Below are positions 53,201 to 57,344 of a stretch of DNA of 64,000 nucleotides, piece by piece. Each line of letters begins with the position of its first letter. Within the stretch, counting starts at the first letter, position 1. The position numbers and the translations under genes were made by a program. Source of the stretch: Lutraria lutraria (lineage: Eukaryota > Mollusca > Bivalvia > Venerida > Mactridae). The notes under the pieces are model-generated. The model made no database searches and was not told the origin of the DNA. It saw only the letters and a program-made list of their open reading frames with translations. The DNA is taken from contig OZ026842.1 of the NCBI GenBank assembly GCA_964023205.1, positions 6,672,408 through 6,736,407 on the forward strand, read 5' to 3'.

Positions 53201-55226
53201 TTATTGAATAAAAGGCATTTACAGATAATAGATAAGAATAATTTAGCACAACGGTATTTGTGTCGCTAGCGTGGTGGGTAGAACATAATCTACATGACCC
53301 AAATATCCATATCCCCTATTTGACTTAAAGAGCTATTCGTCACAACTCAAAACACATAGTCAAACTATACAAAACTCGAAATGATTTTGTGATCTAACAT
53401 TGCTATGTCAAACACTTAGTCATGGAACCAGTCGTACAAGCTGTCAGAATTGTTAGCCCTTAATTAAGGAACCGTATTCATTTGTTCCCTTTAGACATTA
53501 AAAAAGAATATATCGAGGGCTCAGCGCAACACTGTAGTAACTTGTTCTCATTTCAATATGAGTTACGACACTGTTGCATTGAACCCTCGATATTTGTTTC
53601 TGGTTGTGTGCTCATTAAATGGCTTCTGGTTACTTTAAGATATGTCTATGAAAAAGACTTCTGTTGTTTATTTTGTGTTGTTTTGTATAACTATGTTTGA
53701 TGTATGGTGTTTTCACAGGCGTATCAGGTTGCAATCAATGTGCTTGCTTATATTCTTCATACTTTATCCAATGCTTTGCTGTATAATTTAACATCAAACC
53801 CAGTCGATTTTATTTCTGATCAGTGGGTGTTTAAGCCCATTTTTCAACAATATTTCAGTAATATACGCTAGCTGGTTTACTTAAAGTCCCATTAGCTTTT
53901 TGCTATAAAAAATATATGCAAAAAATCAAACAATTGCTGATATTATCCCAACATAATTATTATCGACTAAGCAAGCCCTTTTTCTTCTAAAAACACTCAT
54001 TTCGCTGTGAATTTTGCTTTTGTGAACTTGAAATAATTATATAGAGCATGTGACGTCACTTCATACCATGTGCATAATATGATTGCGGGAAAACACAACT
54101 GTTTTATAAATAGTATTTTTTCAATGATATTGAAAAAAATACGATAGTGGTTATGGAAACAGTTTTTCTTGCTATAATTAAAGTATGCATGGGAGGAAAA
54201 CACACCGGATTCCTCTGTTATAGAACAATCAGAAACTATTACGACCGATAAATTTATATGATTATGCGACTTTAACCAGTATTTCATGGACTGTATTCGA
54301 GTCAGTACTAATTTACCCTTCCGCAAGGAGCCAGCATTTCTCCACGTACGAAATAGTCGGAAAAAAAGGTTTAACCCCACTGAAACAAAACCTGTTTTTA
54401 GGGATTGTGAAATTCCTGGTCATCGACTGGGATTGACCCCACGACCTTCTGATCTGAAGTCTGGCTCTCTGCCTCTTGACCATGGTTCCTCTCATTAGGC
54501 AAAATATTTTAAAACGATTTTAAAAAATTAGTTTGTTTCTCTGTTTCTCGTTCAAATATCACTTCTCTGTATGTGGCTTGACTTGTAAAGAGTTTTTGAG
54601 TATTAAACCCAACCAAACAGTTACATGTATTAATCAGTACTGTATGTCTATTAATTTTGTAACAAATGTCATGTAACTTGCTTACAAGATTTGCTTTCAG
54701 GCCATTTCTCTATATCTATCTTTCTCTGTGTGTGAGACCAATTTGTAAAATTGTAATTGTATAAACCTTGCCTCTTATTTACAAAATTATTCAAATGAAC
54801 ATTTTTCACTAAAATTTAAAGTTAGTTTTCAATCAGTTTTACACTTCATGTATTTCCCTTCAAGTACTGGTTTGTGAAACTTCATACTTATAACACATGT
54901 ACAAATTTTTTTTACAGTTCTAACTGATGTATTTCTTGTTAGTTTAGTGTGATTTAAAAAGAAAAATTACACTAGTGACAATTTAATTATGTACAGTCGC
55001 AGATATTTAGTCCCTTGATAATTTTTTTTTTAATTTAAAATTTCTCAAAAGGTCAAATTCTTATCAGCATTGTCATTCGTTAGGAATAATACTTCTTTAT
55101 TTCAATGCTTTTGTTTTATGCATTAATTATTCTATAATCTTATGATATTTATTTTTATTTGATAAAAATGTTTTATTTTCATATTTACAGGAGTCCGATG
55201 ACAACCTGAGGAAGAACAGAAAATGA
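17027..55226 (+). CDS. CEP295: CEP295 ortholog, whole gene (23 coding exons, with introns)
   Basis: CEP295 acts at the centriole: in flies (Ana1) and vertebrates it is needed for centriole-to-centrosome conversion and for building the distal centriole. Here the first exon encodes MKIRRGRLRLSPNEEA, then KRRKLRLQQVR, which matches the family N terminus. A PPPP run (about residue 170) and a SHYHLQ block follow in the same order as in vertebrate CEP295. Splicing 23 exons at GT-AG sites with agreeing phases gives 6,858 bp, or 2,285 residues plus stop. Residues 1-340 are charged and probably coiled-coil. Residues 540-800 are Gln/Pro-rich, and residues 1180-2190 are Ser/Thr-rich and probably disordered. 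Identity is very secure from the N terminus. The C-terminal exons are reconstructed from splice phase alone. An upstream non-coding exon must exist, because the first coding exon begins at an acceptor, but I could not place it. Confidence 0.93.
18095..18335. mobile_element. GGCCATCC foldback element, complete copy
   Basis: TAAGGCCATCCTTAAAAAAT at the left and TTTCATTAGGATGGCCTA at the right. This is the cleanest copy in the window (241 bp), in CEP295 intron 1. Confidence 0.87.
18557..18740. mobile_element. ACAGTGCAACCTCTC element, copy
   Basis: Left GCAGTGCCACCTCTACAGGG, right TTTGGGGTTGCACTGTTC-type end; the interior repeats AAGCAACAACCTC. Other copies: 22014, 42499 and 58262. Confidence 0.75.
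18993..19097 (+). CDS. CEP295: CEP295 exon 2
   Basis: Thirty-five codons between ATTACAG and GTAGGC, phase 0 at both ends. It encodes NQLEAEKAERVRHLEQQYDN and ends in HKQAAQQ. This matches the human segment rich in Glu/Lys that contains the YLASLRSMGEGHRQAKE block. It is predicted helical and probably part of the N-terminal coiled coil. Confidence 0.95.
19545..19825. mobile_element. TACTGTATTTTCATTAATTTTCG element with internal duplication
   Basis: Inverted ends: TACTGTATTTTCATATATTT versus GAAAATTAATGATTCCACAGTA. A 78-bp segment (GTTGGGCTCAACTTTCGTGG onward) occurs twice, at about 19565 and 19643. The copy at 42266-42478 has it once. Confidence 0.82.
20021..20160 (+). CDS. CEP295: CEP295 exon 3
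   Basis: Starts PDLTEERELIQEAA, aligning with the human NEPDLDALAQRAAERK segment. Acceptor ATTACAG, donor GTAGGT, ends in phase 2. Charged, helical, no stop in frame. Confidence 0.94.
20499..20599 (+). CDS. CEP295: CEP295 exon 4
   Basis: Acceptor TATTACAG, donor GTAAGT, enters in phase 2 and leaves in phase 1. It encodes NALEVEKARAAEVASMPPPP. The Pro run after SM is in the same place as the conserved SLPPPPP of vertebrate CEP295, which fixes the alignment. Confidence 0.95.
20895..20989 (+). CDS. CEP295: CEP295 exon 5
   Basis: Encodes KPVKVTDMNAFSTSHYHLQN followed by EHAVDRAGPEEQ. The SHYHLQ core corresponds to STYHHLH in human CEP295. Acceptor GATTACAG, donor GTATGC, phase 1 to phase 0. The open frame past the donor runs into a dispersed repeat and is not coding. 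Confidence 0.95.
21401..21541 (+). CDS. CEP295: CEP295 exon 6
   Basis: Forty-seven codons, phase 0 at both ends, acceptor TTTTTAG and donor GTAAGA. It encodes INARDAADLEAERIKERALE and continues as an Arg/Glu/Leu-rich helix ending ALEKELLKH. It aligns with the AEEEAKRLEELQ helix of the human protein. Confidence 0.94.
22014..22138. mobile_element. ACAGTGCAACCTCTC element, copy
   Basis: Left GTACAGCACAACCTCTCCAG and right TTAGAGAGGTTACACTGTA are inverted repeats. Compact 125-bp version of the family. Confidence 0.8.
22548..22625 (+). repeat. 78-bp hairpin element, copy 2
   Basis: TCGAGGGTTCAACGCAACAG arm, loop CATATTGAAATGAGAGC, arm ending GTTGCGCTGAGCCCTTGA. Same length as all other copies. 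Confidence 0.95.
22863..23110 (+). mobile_element. tRNA-derived SINE
   Basis: Head GCCCGGTTAGCTCAGTGGTT (A box) and GAGTTTGAACCTCAGG (B box), then TGTGACAAATTTGACTGAAG. The start looks like a tRNA, but the 3' half is not a tRNA acceptor arm. Confidence 0.8.
23500..24165. repeat. Old dispersed repeat, split by a transposon
   Basis: Bases 23500-23614 and 24047-24165 together parallel 205-410 (GGGTGTTCTTCGTAAATAAG; GCATGTGCAGTGTATACTAA). The continuity breaks exactly where the element at 23615-24046 sits. Confidence 0.7.
23615..24046. mobile_element. hAT-like non-autonomous element, nested
   Basis: Starts TAGGGCTGTTGCGAGTAT and ends CGATCCGCAGCCCTA. The flanking octamers CTGTGCAT (23607-23614) and CTCCGCAT (24047-24054) agree at six of eight positions, as for an old hAT duplication. 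The interior is rich in GATTCGTG/GATCG and non-coding. Confidence 0.75.
24670..24753 (+). CDS. CEP295: CEP295 exon 7
   Basis: Twenty-eight codons, DYNNILHDLSDLQRADRERR and onward to HNIP, phase 0 at both ends. Acceptor CATTACAG, donor GTAAGT. The LxxLQxxDxxRR pattern aligns with KELKQLQQEDLARRRQ in human. It is followed in the intron by a SINE. Confidence 0.93.
24820..25095 (+). mobile_element. tRNA-derived SINE with Meta-like body
   Basis: Head GCCTGTTTAGCTCTATCAGT, then GTCCGTGACAAATTTGACTG, body AATGTGGTTAGTACTGGTTA, AAGTCCAGGGAAGCTGGTTA, tail GATATGACTGAAATAATG. It links the head of the 22863 copy to the body seen at 10758. Confidence 0.82.
25125..25318. mobile_element. CAGGG-ended element, degenerate copy
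   Basis: Starts CAAGTCTTTTTTCCTTCTTT and ends GGGAAAAAAGAGCCCTG. The interior, with CCCAATATGGTGAAAG and GGCCCCTGCCAATTTTTGGG, resembles 29090-29269 and 39410-39605. No clear target duplication. Confidence 0.6.
25414..25491 (+). repeat. 78-bp hairpin element, copy 3
   Basis: Arms TCGAGGGTTCAACGCAACAG and CTGCGCTGAGCCCTCGA. The palindrome continues four bases outward here (CATATCGA...TCGATATG). Confidence 0.95.
25588..25876 (+). CDS. CEP295: CEP295 exon 8
   Basis: Encodes KQVFEPPNVRMEDREEKQRN, then LEEEFEDMYMAG, matching the human ELPYKRSEMKEDWQRELEFAFEDMYNA block. It ends in a Pro/Thr-rich stretch (RPLTPTQETS). Acceptor TTTACAG, donor GTCAGT, leaves in phase 1. This is the last exon whose alignment to vertebrate CEP295 I can follow without gaps. 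Confidence 0.95.
25941..26090. mobile_element. TACAGTCAAACCTGTG element, truncated on the right
   Basis: Begins TACAGTCAAACCTGTATTAG; the homology stops after AAGGTCACGTTTTGTC and the right inverted end is missing. Confidence 0.75.
26634..26771 (+). CDS. CEP295: CEP295 exon 9
   Basis: Encodes EKVLRNLMDRIKSQREDWMT and then a polar Ser/Gln tail. The RIKSQREDW core resembles the LLNKIRNQRDDW-type motif found after the N-terminal block in CEP295 proteins. Acceptor TTCACAG, donor GTAAGG, phase 1 at both ends. Confidence 0.92.
26838..26906. repeat. TTTG/CTGT microsatellite
   Basis: About 15 tetramers, TGTCTGTCTG changing to TTTGTTTGTTTG. It sits inside a longer dispersed repeat (ATGCCCTCATATTGATAG to GAGGGGGCATTGTGTTTTAA, 26800-27065). 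Confidence 0.95.
27265..27494 (+). CDS. CEP295: CEP295 exon 10
   Basis: Encodes 77 codons rich in Pro, Ser and Gln (DESPVTMQQELSPSPQKLAR) and ends ERLRSVNQRQQTNVQ. Acceptor TTTTCAG, donor GTATAG, phase 1 to phase 0. No domain recognised; it is included on frame, phase and position. Confidence 0.88.
27545..27770 (-). mobile_element. tRNA-derived SINE
   Basis: On the minus strand the head has TGGTCAAGTGGTTAAGGTCA (A box) and ATCGTGGGTTCGAGCCC (B box). The body includes CTAGTACTGGTTCTTCCCAG. A shorter relative is at 17650-17720. Confidence 0.78.
27871..28048. mobile_element. TACAGTCAAACCTGTG foldback element, copy
   Basis: TACAGTCAAACCTGTGCTAG at the left and TATGCAGGTTTGACTGT at the right. 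Its last 24 bases are also the start of the tandem duplication at 28025. Confidence 0.85.
28025..28520. repeat. Tandem segmental duplication with an insert in copy 1
   Basis: Bases 28025-28366 and 28367-28520 share CCTTTGTTTGCAGGTTTGAC, AGCAAGAAAACTAACAAA, CCGTCAAGACCCAAAATACA and TATATCAGGAATTCCGG. The first copy has about 188 extra bases (28116-28303) that are CpG-rich; the second lacks them cleanly. Confidence 0.88.
28515..28770. mobile_element. CAGGGGTGTCAATA element, copy
   Basis: Contains CCGGAATTATCTGTGCAG, AAATATCTCAAGAAATGGC, GAAACAATGTGGTTGAAAGC and ends CTATTGACACCCCT, as in 14575-14802. Confidence 0.78.
28881..28972 (+). CDS. CEP295: CEP295 exon 11
   Basis: Encodes IQAEPVQTTVIPNDAQQMEL then AEVMKQQAIIV. 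Acceptor TTGTTTAG; the donor GTATGT leaves in phase 2 and fits the single base that opens the next exon. This starts a second helical segment that continues into exon 12. Confidence 0.88.
29090..29269. mobile_element. CAGGG-ended element, degenerate copy
   Basis: AAGGGCTTTTTTCCCTTCTA at the left and CTGTGAAAAAAAACCTG at the right; the interior is near-identical to the reverse complement of 39410-39605 (AATCATGCAGTTT, TTTTTTCTTCCCCTTTTGCA). Confidence 0.72.
29333..30893 (+). CDS. CEP295: CEP295 exon 12 (largest exon)
   Basis: 1,561 bp, phase 2 to phase 0, acceptor TTATATAG, donor GTAACA. It opens with a helix (EQKRQLELKLQQLRFEEQKM), then a Gln/Pro/Ser-rich low-complexity stretch containing five repeats of a five-residue unit of the type SQGHP (29587-29648). 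A second helix follows (MRKVREYQQRLLARHEQSKQ, then ERYPNLDLSRLEELG). Vertebrate CEP295 also has a YQQxLL helix followed by an RYP motif. It ends in a Thr-rich stretch and a short helix, QLREQLMDIQHQKEQIIRLH. Confidence 0.95.
30915..31107. mobile_element. TACAGTCAAACCTGTG foldback element, copy
   Basis: Starts TACTGTCAAACCTGTGTTAG and ends TTCACAGGTTTCGCTGTA. Lies directly after CEP295 exon 12. Confidence 0.87.
31384..31618. mobile_element. CAGGGGTGTCAATA element, copy
   Basis: AAAGAGCTATGATTTCTGAG, AAAACATCTCAAGAAATGGC and GCCTCTTGTTTGGCAAAAAT match the other copies; right end CTATAGACACTCCTG is mutated. Confidence 0.75.
31644..31763 (+). CDS. CEP295: CEP295 exon 13
   Basis: Forty codons, phase 0 at both ends, acceptor ATTTACAG, donor GTAACT. 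It encodes QGQQKLQNKEEELKAKLATL and continues the helix that ends exon 12, so the two form one coiled-coil segment. Confidence 0.92.
31869..32050. mobile_element. TACAGTCAAACCTGTG foldback element, copy
   Basis: Left end degenerate (ACTGACTAACCTGAGTTACC); right end AACAGGTTTGACTGTA intact. Confidence 0.8.
32200..32458 (+). CDS. CEP295: CEP295 exon 14
   Basis: Encodes QQQLIPQRDVISQNDRQLQL then a polar Ser/Thr/Glu-rich stretch. Acceptor TTTATCAG, donor GTAATT, leaves in phase 1. The next 3.4 kb of intron is filled with a roughly 160-bp repeat block and a SINE-derived satellite. Confidence 0.9.
32464..32560 (+). mobile_element. tRNA-like SINE head
   Basis: GTAGGTCAAGTGGTAACCCA (A-box-like) and CATGGGTTCAATTCTGGACC (B-box-like). 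It abuts the repeat block that follows. Confidence 0.55.
32570..33410. repeat. About five diverged units of ~160 bp
   Basis: Each unit has GGGTCAAAAACTAGGTCAC, AGGTCAAATCTTAGGAAAAC, TTGGATCTTCACCAAACC and CAGAATGTTTGTCTTAATGA. It ends GAGCGATATAGGGCCATACT, the same terminus as the long repeats ending at 46795 and 48835. Confidence 0.88.
33725..34012. repeat. GGTCCA dispersed repeat, copy
   Basis: AAACTTTTTTAAGCACAAGA, AAATGCAAACTTTACTAGAC and AGTGGACTCAGTCCAGGGCT match 47650-47945 along their length. Confidence 0.75.
34345..35795 (-). mobile_element. SINE with internal segment amplified into a satellite
   Basis: On the minus strand: a tRNA-like head (GTGGTCCTATGGATAGTGCG; B box CCGGGTTTGAATCTGAG) at 35790-35710, then the body, then the tail CATTGAAAAACGATG at about 34358-34372. 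In normal copies one segment GTTCCTTGTG...TTAGTACTGGTTAG occurs once. Here it is repeated about 27 times between 34410 and 35655. Confidence 0.85.
34410..35655 (-). repeat. 45-47-bp alternating minisatellite inside the SINE
   Basis: Two unit types: one with AACTTACCTTTACACAAGGA and CCAGCCACTG, one with ATATCTAACCTTTACACAAG and CCAGTCACTG. They alternate in a higher-order pattern, with GAGTACTTACTTACC variants. Confidence 0.95.
35885..36112 (+). CDS. CEP295: CEP295 exon 15
   Basis: Encodes EKKGHVGADYSGKNIDDVLE, then RAKRFEAEVLQKLRKQTN and an acidic stretch with phenylalanines. Acceptor CTTACAG, donor GTATGA, phase 1 at both ends. The amphipathic RAKRFEAEVLQKL segment is probably a short helix in otherwise disordered protein. 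Confidence 0.9.
36163..36342. mobile_element. TACAGTCAAACCTGTG foldback element, copy
   Basis: Right end TTCACAGGTTTAACTGTA; interior ACAAATGACCTCCGAATAAA. Left end degenerate (ACCATCCAACCCTGTGTTAG). Confidence 0.8.
36633..37487 (+). CDS. CEP295: CEP295 exon 16
   Basis: 855 bp, phase 1 at both ends, acceptor ATTGCAG, donor GTATGT. Ser/Thr/Asp-rich, with one short helix (MLEHLKNLQEQLRKGEEERQ). It carries the first copies of a repeated short motif: DELSQYKM, DSLSQYSM, AELSQYSF and the weaker STEYSFTL. Confidence 0.92.
37633..38490 (+). CDS. CEP295: CEP295 exon 17
   Basis: 858 bp, phase 1 at both ends, acceptor TCACTAG, donor GTAAGT. It continues the Ser/Thr-rich stretch and the short motif: SELSSYTI, NELSQFTL, SALTNYSL and TTLSQYTL. 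Two helical pieces are visible: EESLESIKKEFEKLGKPVAK and a terminal LISESKTIIARHKEIINKNK. Confidence 0.92.
38595..38672 (-). repeat. 78-bp hairpin element, copy 4
   Basis: TCAAGGGCTCAGCGCAACAC arm, loop TTCTTATTACAATATGAG, arm ending CGTTGAACCCTCGA. Reverse orientation to copies 2, 3, 5, 6 and 8. Confidence 0.94.
39155..39695 (+). mobile_element. SINE interrupted by a CAGGG-ended element
   Basis: Head GGATGGTCGAGTGGTAACAT, then CACTTTTTCAGTGTCCCATC, tail GGGCCATTAAACAACAGATA. The tail also occurs at 20843 (GGGCCGTTAAACAACAAATA). Bases 39410-39605 are a later insertion. Confidence 0.75.
39410..39605. mobile_element. CAGGG-ended element with 5-bp target duplication
   Basis: Ends CAGGACTTTTTTTCACAG and GGAAAAAAGCCCTG; flanked by TCCAG on both sides (39405-39409, 39606-39610). 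196 bp, no coding capacity. Confidence 0.78.
39763..39887 (+). CDS. CEP295: CEP295 exon 18
   Basis: Encodes KSRSPEPADDSSMKETTASL then a Ser/Asn-rich tail. Acceptor CTTCCTAG, donor GTGAGT, phase 1 to phase 0. No domain; accepted on frame and splice signals. Confidence 0.85.
40172..40470. mobile_element. TACAGTCAAACCTGTG element expanded by 18-bp repeats
   Basis: Left AAACCTGTGATCAAAGGCC, centre TTGTTCTAAATAATAATGAC, right CATATGTTTGTCTGTA. Between 40287 and 40440 the CACTAAGTGGCCTTTATT part is repeated about eight times. Confidence 0.85.
40287..40440. repeat. 18-bp tandem array
   Basis: Unit CACTAAGTGGCCTTTATT with GACTAAG and CACTAAATGG variants. It derives from the right arm of the foldback element around it. 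Confidence 0.95.
40496..40706 (+). CDS. CEP295: CEP295 exon 19
   Basis: Seventy codons plus one base, acceptor TATTGTAG, donor GTAATG, phase 0 to phase 1. It encodes LMEHSSGITDEPLPNLTTMT then an acidic Ser-rich segment. The intron before it holds an expanded 18-bp repeat that ends about 55 bases from the acceptor. Confidence 0.87.
41060..41300 (+). mobile_element. tRNA-derived SINE with Meta-like body
   Basis: B box CCGTGTTCAAATCCCAGCC, body GAGAAATTGCTGACTCCTTT, GGAAGGGTAAGTTAGAACTG, CAGTCCAGGAGAACTGGTGA, tail GTATGACTGAAATGTCATTG. Its end is about 65 bases from CEP295 exon 20. Confidence 0.83.
41363..42115 (+). CDS. CEP295: CEP295 exon 20, possible start of an ALMS-type motif
   Basis: 753 bp, phase 1 at both ends, acceptor TTTTTCAG, donor GTATGT. 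It begins SRADRLQRLIEARKHNFMVE followed by SKQRAEAAKERA. The LQ..I..RK.NF...S..R pattern resembles the first helix of the ALMS motif found at the C terminus of CEP295 and ALMS1 (family knowledge; the match is short). The rest is basic, Pro/Ser/Lys-rich and resembles a microtubule-binding region (KKTPPKVAPKPVRSRSVEPP). Confidence 0.9.
42266..42478. mobile_element. TACTGTATTTTCATTAATTTTCG element, single-unit copy
   Basis: Left TACTGTATTTTCATTTATTT, right AAATTTATGATTCCACAGTA. Same family as 19545 without the internal duplication. Confidence 0.85.
42499..42679. mobile_element. ACAGTGCAACCTCTC element, copy
   Basis: Left TATAGTGCAACCCCTCCAAA, right GGATAGGTTATACTGTA; interior TAGCAAAATTATATTGTTGT. 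Confidence 0.78.
42913..43100. mobile_element. TACAGTCAAACCTGTG foldback element, copy
   Basis: GAGTCAAACCTGTGAAAAAA to AACAGGTTTGACTGTA, 40 bases before CEP295 exon 21. Confidence 0.82.
43142..43277 (+). CDS. CEP295: CEP295 exon 21
   Basis: Encodes LPEPVPRQDDSLKNSVRVLP then LTEEERRKRAEDELYEKNI. Acceptor CCTTTCAG, donor GTAATA, phase 1 to phase 2. The RRKRAEDELYEK helix is the kind of charged helix seen near ALMS motifs, but I cannot claim homology by eye. Confidence 0.88.
43355..43432 (+). repeat. 78-bp hairpin element, copy 5
   Basis: TCGAGAGTTCAACGCAAAAG arm, loop CATATTGAAATAAGAAC, arm GTTGCACTGAGCCCTCGA. Confidence 0.93.
45585..46800 (+). repeat. Long dispersed repeat, AGCTCACC to GATATAGGGTCATC
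   Basis: Starts TTAGCTCACCAGAGCGTGAA and ends AGATGAGCGATATAGGGTCA. It contains an internal duplication: ATAAATAATACTCCTGGGTC through GTTCCAAGGGT occurs at 45909 and 46047, 138 bp apart. Confidence 0.75.
48213..48838 (+). repeat. Long dispersed repeat, AGCTCACCTGAGC to GGCCCTCTTG
   Basis: Begins TAGCTCACCTGAGCAAAGCT and ends GGAGCCACTTGGCCCTCTTG. Internal duplicated block ATTGGCCCCGCCCCAGGGTC and ATTGGCCCCGCCTCAGGGGT. Same class as 45585-46800. Confidence 0.75.
49091..49196 (+). CDS. CEP295: CEP295 exon 22
   Basis: Encodes RAYNPRLFRLQFKLDRDDTP then TTSPPQADRSRDSKK. Acceptor ACTTGTAG, donor GTAACT, phase 2 to phase 0. It lies 5.8 kb from the previous exon, so a missed exon between them is possible, although the phases agree directly. 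Confidence 0.82.
49400..49588. mobile_element. TACAGTCAAACCTGTG foldback element, copy
   Basis: ATACAGTGAAACCTGTGTTA to TCACAGGTTTGTCTGTAT. A 78-bp hairpin begins 27 bases after it. Confidence 0.85.
49615..49692 (+). repeat. 78-bp hairpin element, copy 6
   Basis: TCGAGGGTTCAGCGCAACAG arm, loop CATATTGAAATAAGAAC, arm GTTGCACTGAGCCCTCGG. Confidence 0.95.
50449..50793. mobile_element. TACAGTCAAACCTGTG element carrying a nested insertion
   Basis: Left ACAGTCAATCCTGTGAACAC, right AATCAGAGGTTTGACTGTGA. It is interrupted near its centre by the element at 50551-50717. Confidence 0.83.
50551..50717. mobile_element. AAGTTTGTTTGGA foldback element, nested
   Basis: AAGTTTGTTTGGAGTGCTCC at the left; GGAGCATTCCAAACAAACTT at the right. 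The interior CCTACCTACTTACCCAGTG resembles the GGCCATCC family. Size 167 bp. Confidence 0.8.
52495..52660. repeat. Two diverged units of ~75 bp upstream of the optional exon
   Basis: TGATAATTTCAACATTTTGT and TGATAATGTCAACATTTTGT, each preceded by GTGACCTT, alternate with ATGTCAA segments. It ends about 16 bases before the exon at 52676. Confidence 0.75.
52676..52748 (+). CDS. CEP295: CEP295 alternative exon 23 (optional)
   Basis: Acceptor TTGTATAG and a perfect donor GTAAGT flank an open stretch encoding EQDDDGQIRMSQFSSPNKRL then MAYI. It accepts the phase 0 left by exon 22 but ends in phase 1. Joined to the last exon this makes TGA at once, giving a 2,298-residue form. It is therefore either an alternative C-terminal exon or a chance match; RNA reads would decide. 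Confidence 0.5.
53513..53590 (-). repeat. 78-bp hairpin element, copy 7
   Basis: TCGAGGGCTCAGCGCAACAC arm, loop TTCTCATTTCAATATGAG, arm GTTGCATTGAACCCTCGA. Confidence 0.95.
53875..54245. repeat. Dispersed repeat shared with 57345-57625
   Basis: Both copies have AAGTCCCATTAGCTTTTTGC, CAATTGCTGATATTATCCCA, TAGTATTTTTTCAATGATAT and CCGGATTCCTCTGTTA. Non-coding. Confidence 0.85.
54262..54500 (-). mobile_element. tRNA-derived SINE with Meta-like body
   Basis: Minus strand: head TGGTCAAGAGGCAGAGAGCC, B box GTGGGGTCAATCCCAGTCG, body GGAGAAATGCTGGCTCCTTG, GGAAGGGTAAATTAGTACTG, tail CATGAAATACTGGTTAAAG. Confidence 0.8.
55191..55226 (+). CDS. CEP295: CEP295 last coding exon
   Basis: After ATTTACAG the frame reads ESDDNLRKNRK and stops at TGA (55224-55226) when joined in phase 0 to exon 22. 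It is very short, so confidence rests on the good polypyrimidine tract, the phase match and a total length divisible by three. The protein would lack most of a full-length ALMS motif. Confidence 0.65.
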   Translation, partial: ESDDNLRKNRK

Positions 55227-55539
55227 GGTCATTATGTGGATGCGTTACCATGGCAATGTTTGTGATAAATTTAGTGATGATTTCATATTTCTAGAACAAT
55301 TTTAGTTTATGGTTTACATTCACCGCAATCATACATGATTCACAGACTACTTTTCATCATGCGATGATCACATCTGAAAGTCTGTAAGTCTGAGAATGAT
55401 TCTTGAAAACAAGTACCTAGTGTTGAAAAAGTAGTGACAGTAAACCAAAATTTGTAACCATACACTTACGTACGAGGTGTAGTTCTTAGTTACAGAAATG
55501 CACCTAAGTAGTTATGATTGACAGACAGAAAAGATTAAA

Positions 55540-55545
55540 AATAAA
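55540..55545 (+). terminator. Candidate CEP295 polyadenylation signal
   Basis: First AATAAA downstream of the CEP295 stop, 314 bases after it. The hexamer is common in AT-rich DNA and later copies exist (for example near 56981), so this is only a position to test. Confidence 0.25.
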
Positions 55546-55925
55546 TCTAAATTTTGGTCCTATTATTTGACCACACCAAATTGTATTTTTGATAAATTTT
55601 GTGGAAAAAAGGACAATTATACAGGAATGAATGTCCTCATATTAATGAGGTTACTTTACGTAAATGATGCCTACAAAGATAGAATTGGTTCTCATGGAAA
55701 CTGGTATCTTCTATTTTGATTTTACATTACTTGTGTTTGTTTTGATAATGACTATAATGTATTAATTTTTCTGCTCTCTGCCTCAATATTTAGTGTATGC
55801 ACAAATTTACAAGGGTATAATAGTACCATCTTGCTTAAAAATTCATACACCTAAGTTTGCCATTTTTTGTTTAGTTCTGGTCAGATTTCATTTGATTGGA
55901 GTGGTAACTTTGTATCCCTGTAGGG

Positions 55926-56010
55926 TTTTAGTGATCACATGCCTATTAACACTTTTAGTGATCACACGCCTGTCAACATTTTTAGTGATCACATGCCTAT
56001 CTAAATTTTT
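55926..56010. repeat. Three-copy ~28-bp tandem repeat
   Basis: TTTTAGTGATCACATGCCTA occurs three times with one T/C change (CACGCC). Lies in the CEP295 3' flank. Confidence 0.85.
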
Positions 56011-57017
56011 CTTGAATATGGCTCATTGTTTTCGCTGCATTCACACAATATAAGAAGTATTTATACACTAGAATATAGACCATTTAAAGATTTGTTGGTT
56101 GAAACATAAACTCACTTTTGATTACAAAATTTTAGTTTTCTTGTTTTTACTAAATATATAACATTTGGTATGCTAGAATTAAATATTTACTTGTTTTCTT
56201 TATGGTAATTCTTATTGCTTTTTGTATTTTTTTTAAAATTAGAATTTATTTTGTTACTATAGATCTGATGTAAACTGTATTATTCCTACCTGTGTGAAAA
56301 TGTCTTTATCCAGAGTATATAATATTTAGTTTACATATTGTTATTGCTAGGATCTACTGTATAAGGGTTAAAGTTCGCGTCGTGAAAATATTCACATTTT
56401 TCATGAAATACCTTTACCTATTTTCGCAAAATCACAGCTAGCGAAAATTTCTGACTACACTTGGTGGCCTTTAATCGGAGGTAGCCACTGACAAAGGTTT
56501 TTTTGTATATGTTAATTTTTTTTTTTTTCATTATATTCAAATAGGTGTACAATGTACATACAAGCACTGTAGATAAATACAACTGATTTGAATGATTGTT
56601 TACTCCGTCCATAATATTATGTTATTTATTTTGTGTATGTTAATTTGCATAAACATAATTATATTATACACATTTTGCAAACAGGTAGTGATGTGATTAA
56701 TATTCACTGCCAAATTTTGTACTCCATTTATTTATCTCATGGCTTATTAGTTGCTTTAAATGATCTTACGTACACTTACCAGAAATCTCTTTACTTTTTC
56801 TCATTGAAACATAACTTGCTTAAATTCTTGGTATTTTGAATTATTGCCAAATTTTAAATATTTTTTGTTTTCATCCTTCTTGATTTGATTTTGATTTTTT
56901 TGTCAAATCAAATATAATTAATATTTGCATTTGAAATATGTTTATGAATGAAATAGAACAAAAATCGTCACATGTTGCAAATAAATGCGCATTCATGAAT
57001 AATACATGATAAGGTAT

Positions 57018-57180
57018 GAATATGTAAATTAGATGAATGTTTATGCATATAATTAAAAATATTTTGGCTAGAGCAATACTTCATGAATGATACCAGACAA
57101 GATTAAATATGTAAATTAGATGAATATTCATGCATTATAATGTATTGACTAGAGCAAAACTCTGTAGCTGTTTGTAATTT
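57018..57180. repeat. Two-copy ~87-bp tandem repeat
   Basis: ATATGTAAATTAGATGAAT, then GCTAGAGCAATACT/ACTAGAGCAAAACT, repeated once with moderate divergence. Confidence 0.7.
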
Positions 57181-57344
57181 TGTTCAATATACCGGTATAG
57201 TGGGCATGATTGTATTGTAATGTTTTATATTTATTTTTAGTTAGACAAGAATGTAGTATAGAGAGTGATGGAATTCTTGCTTAATGTATATAAAGTGTTT
57301 AAACGAACATTTTGTCAGTGTTTTTATCTGTAGCGCAATGTTTT

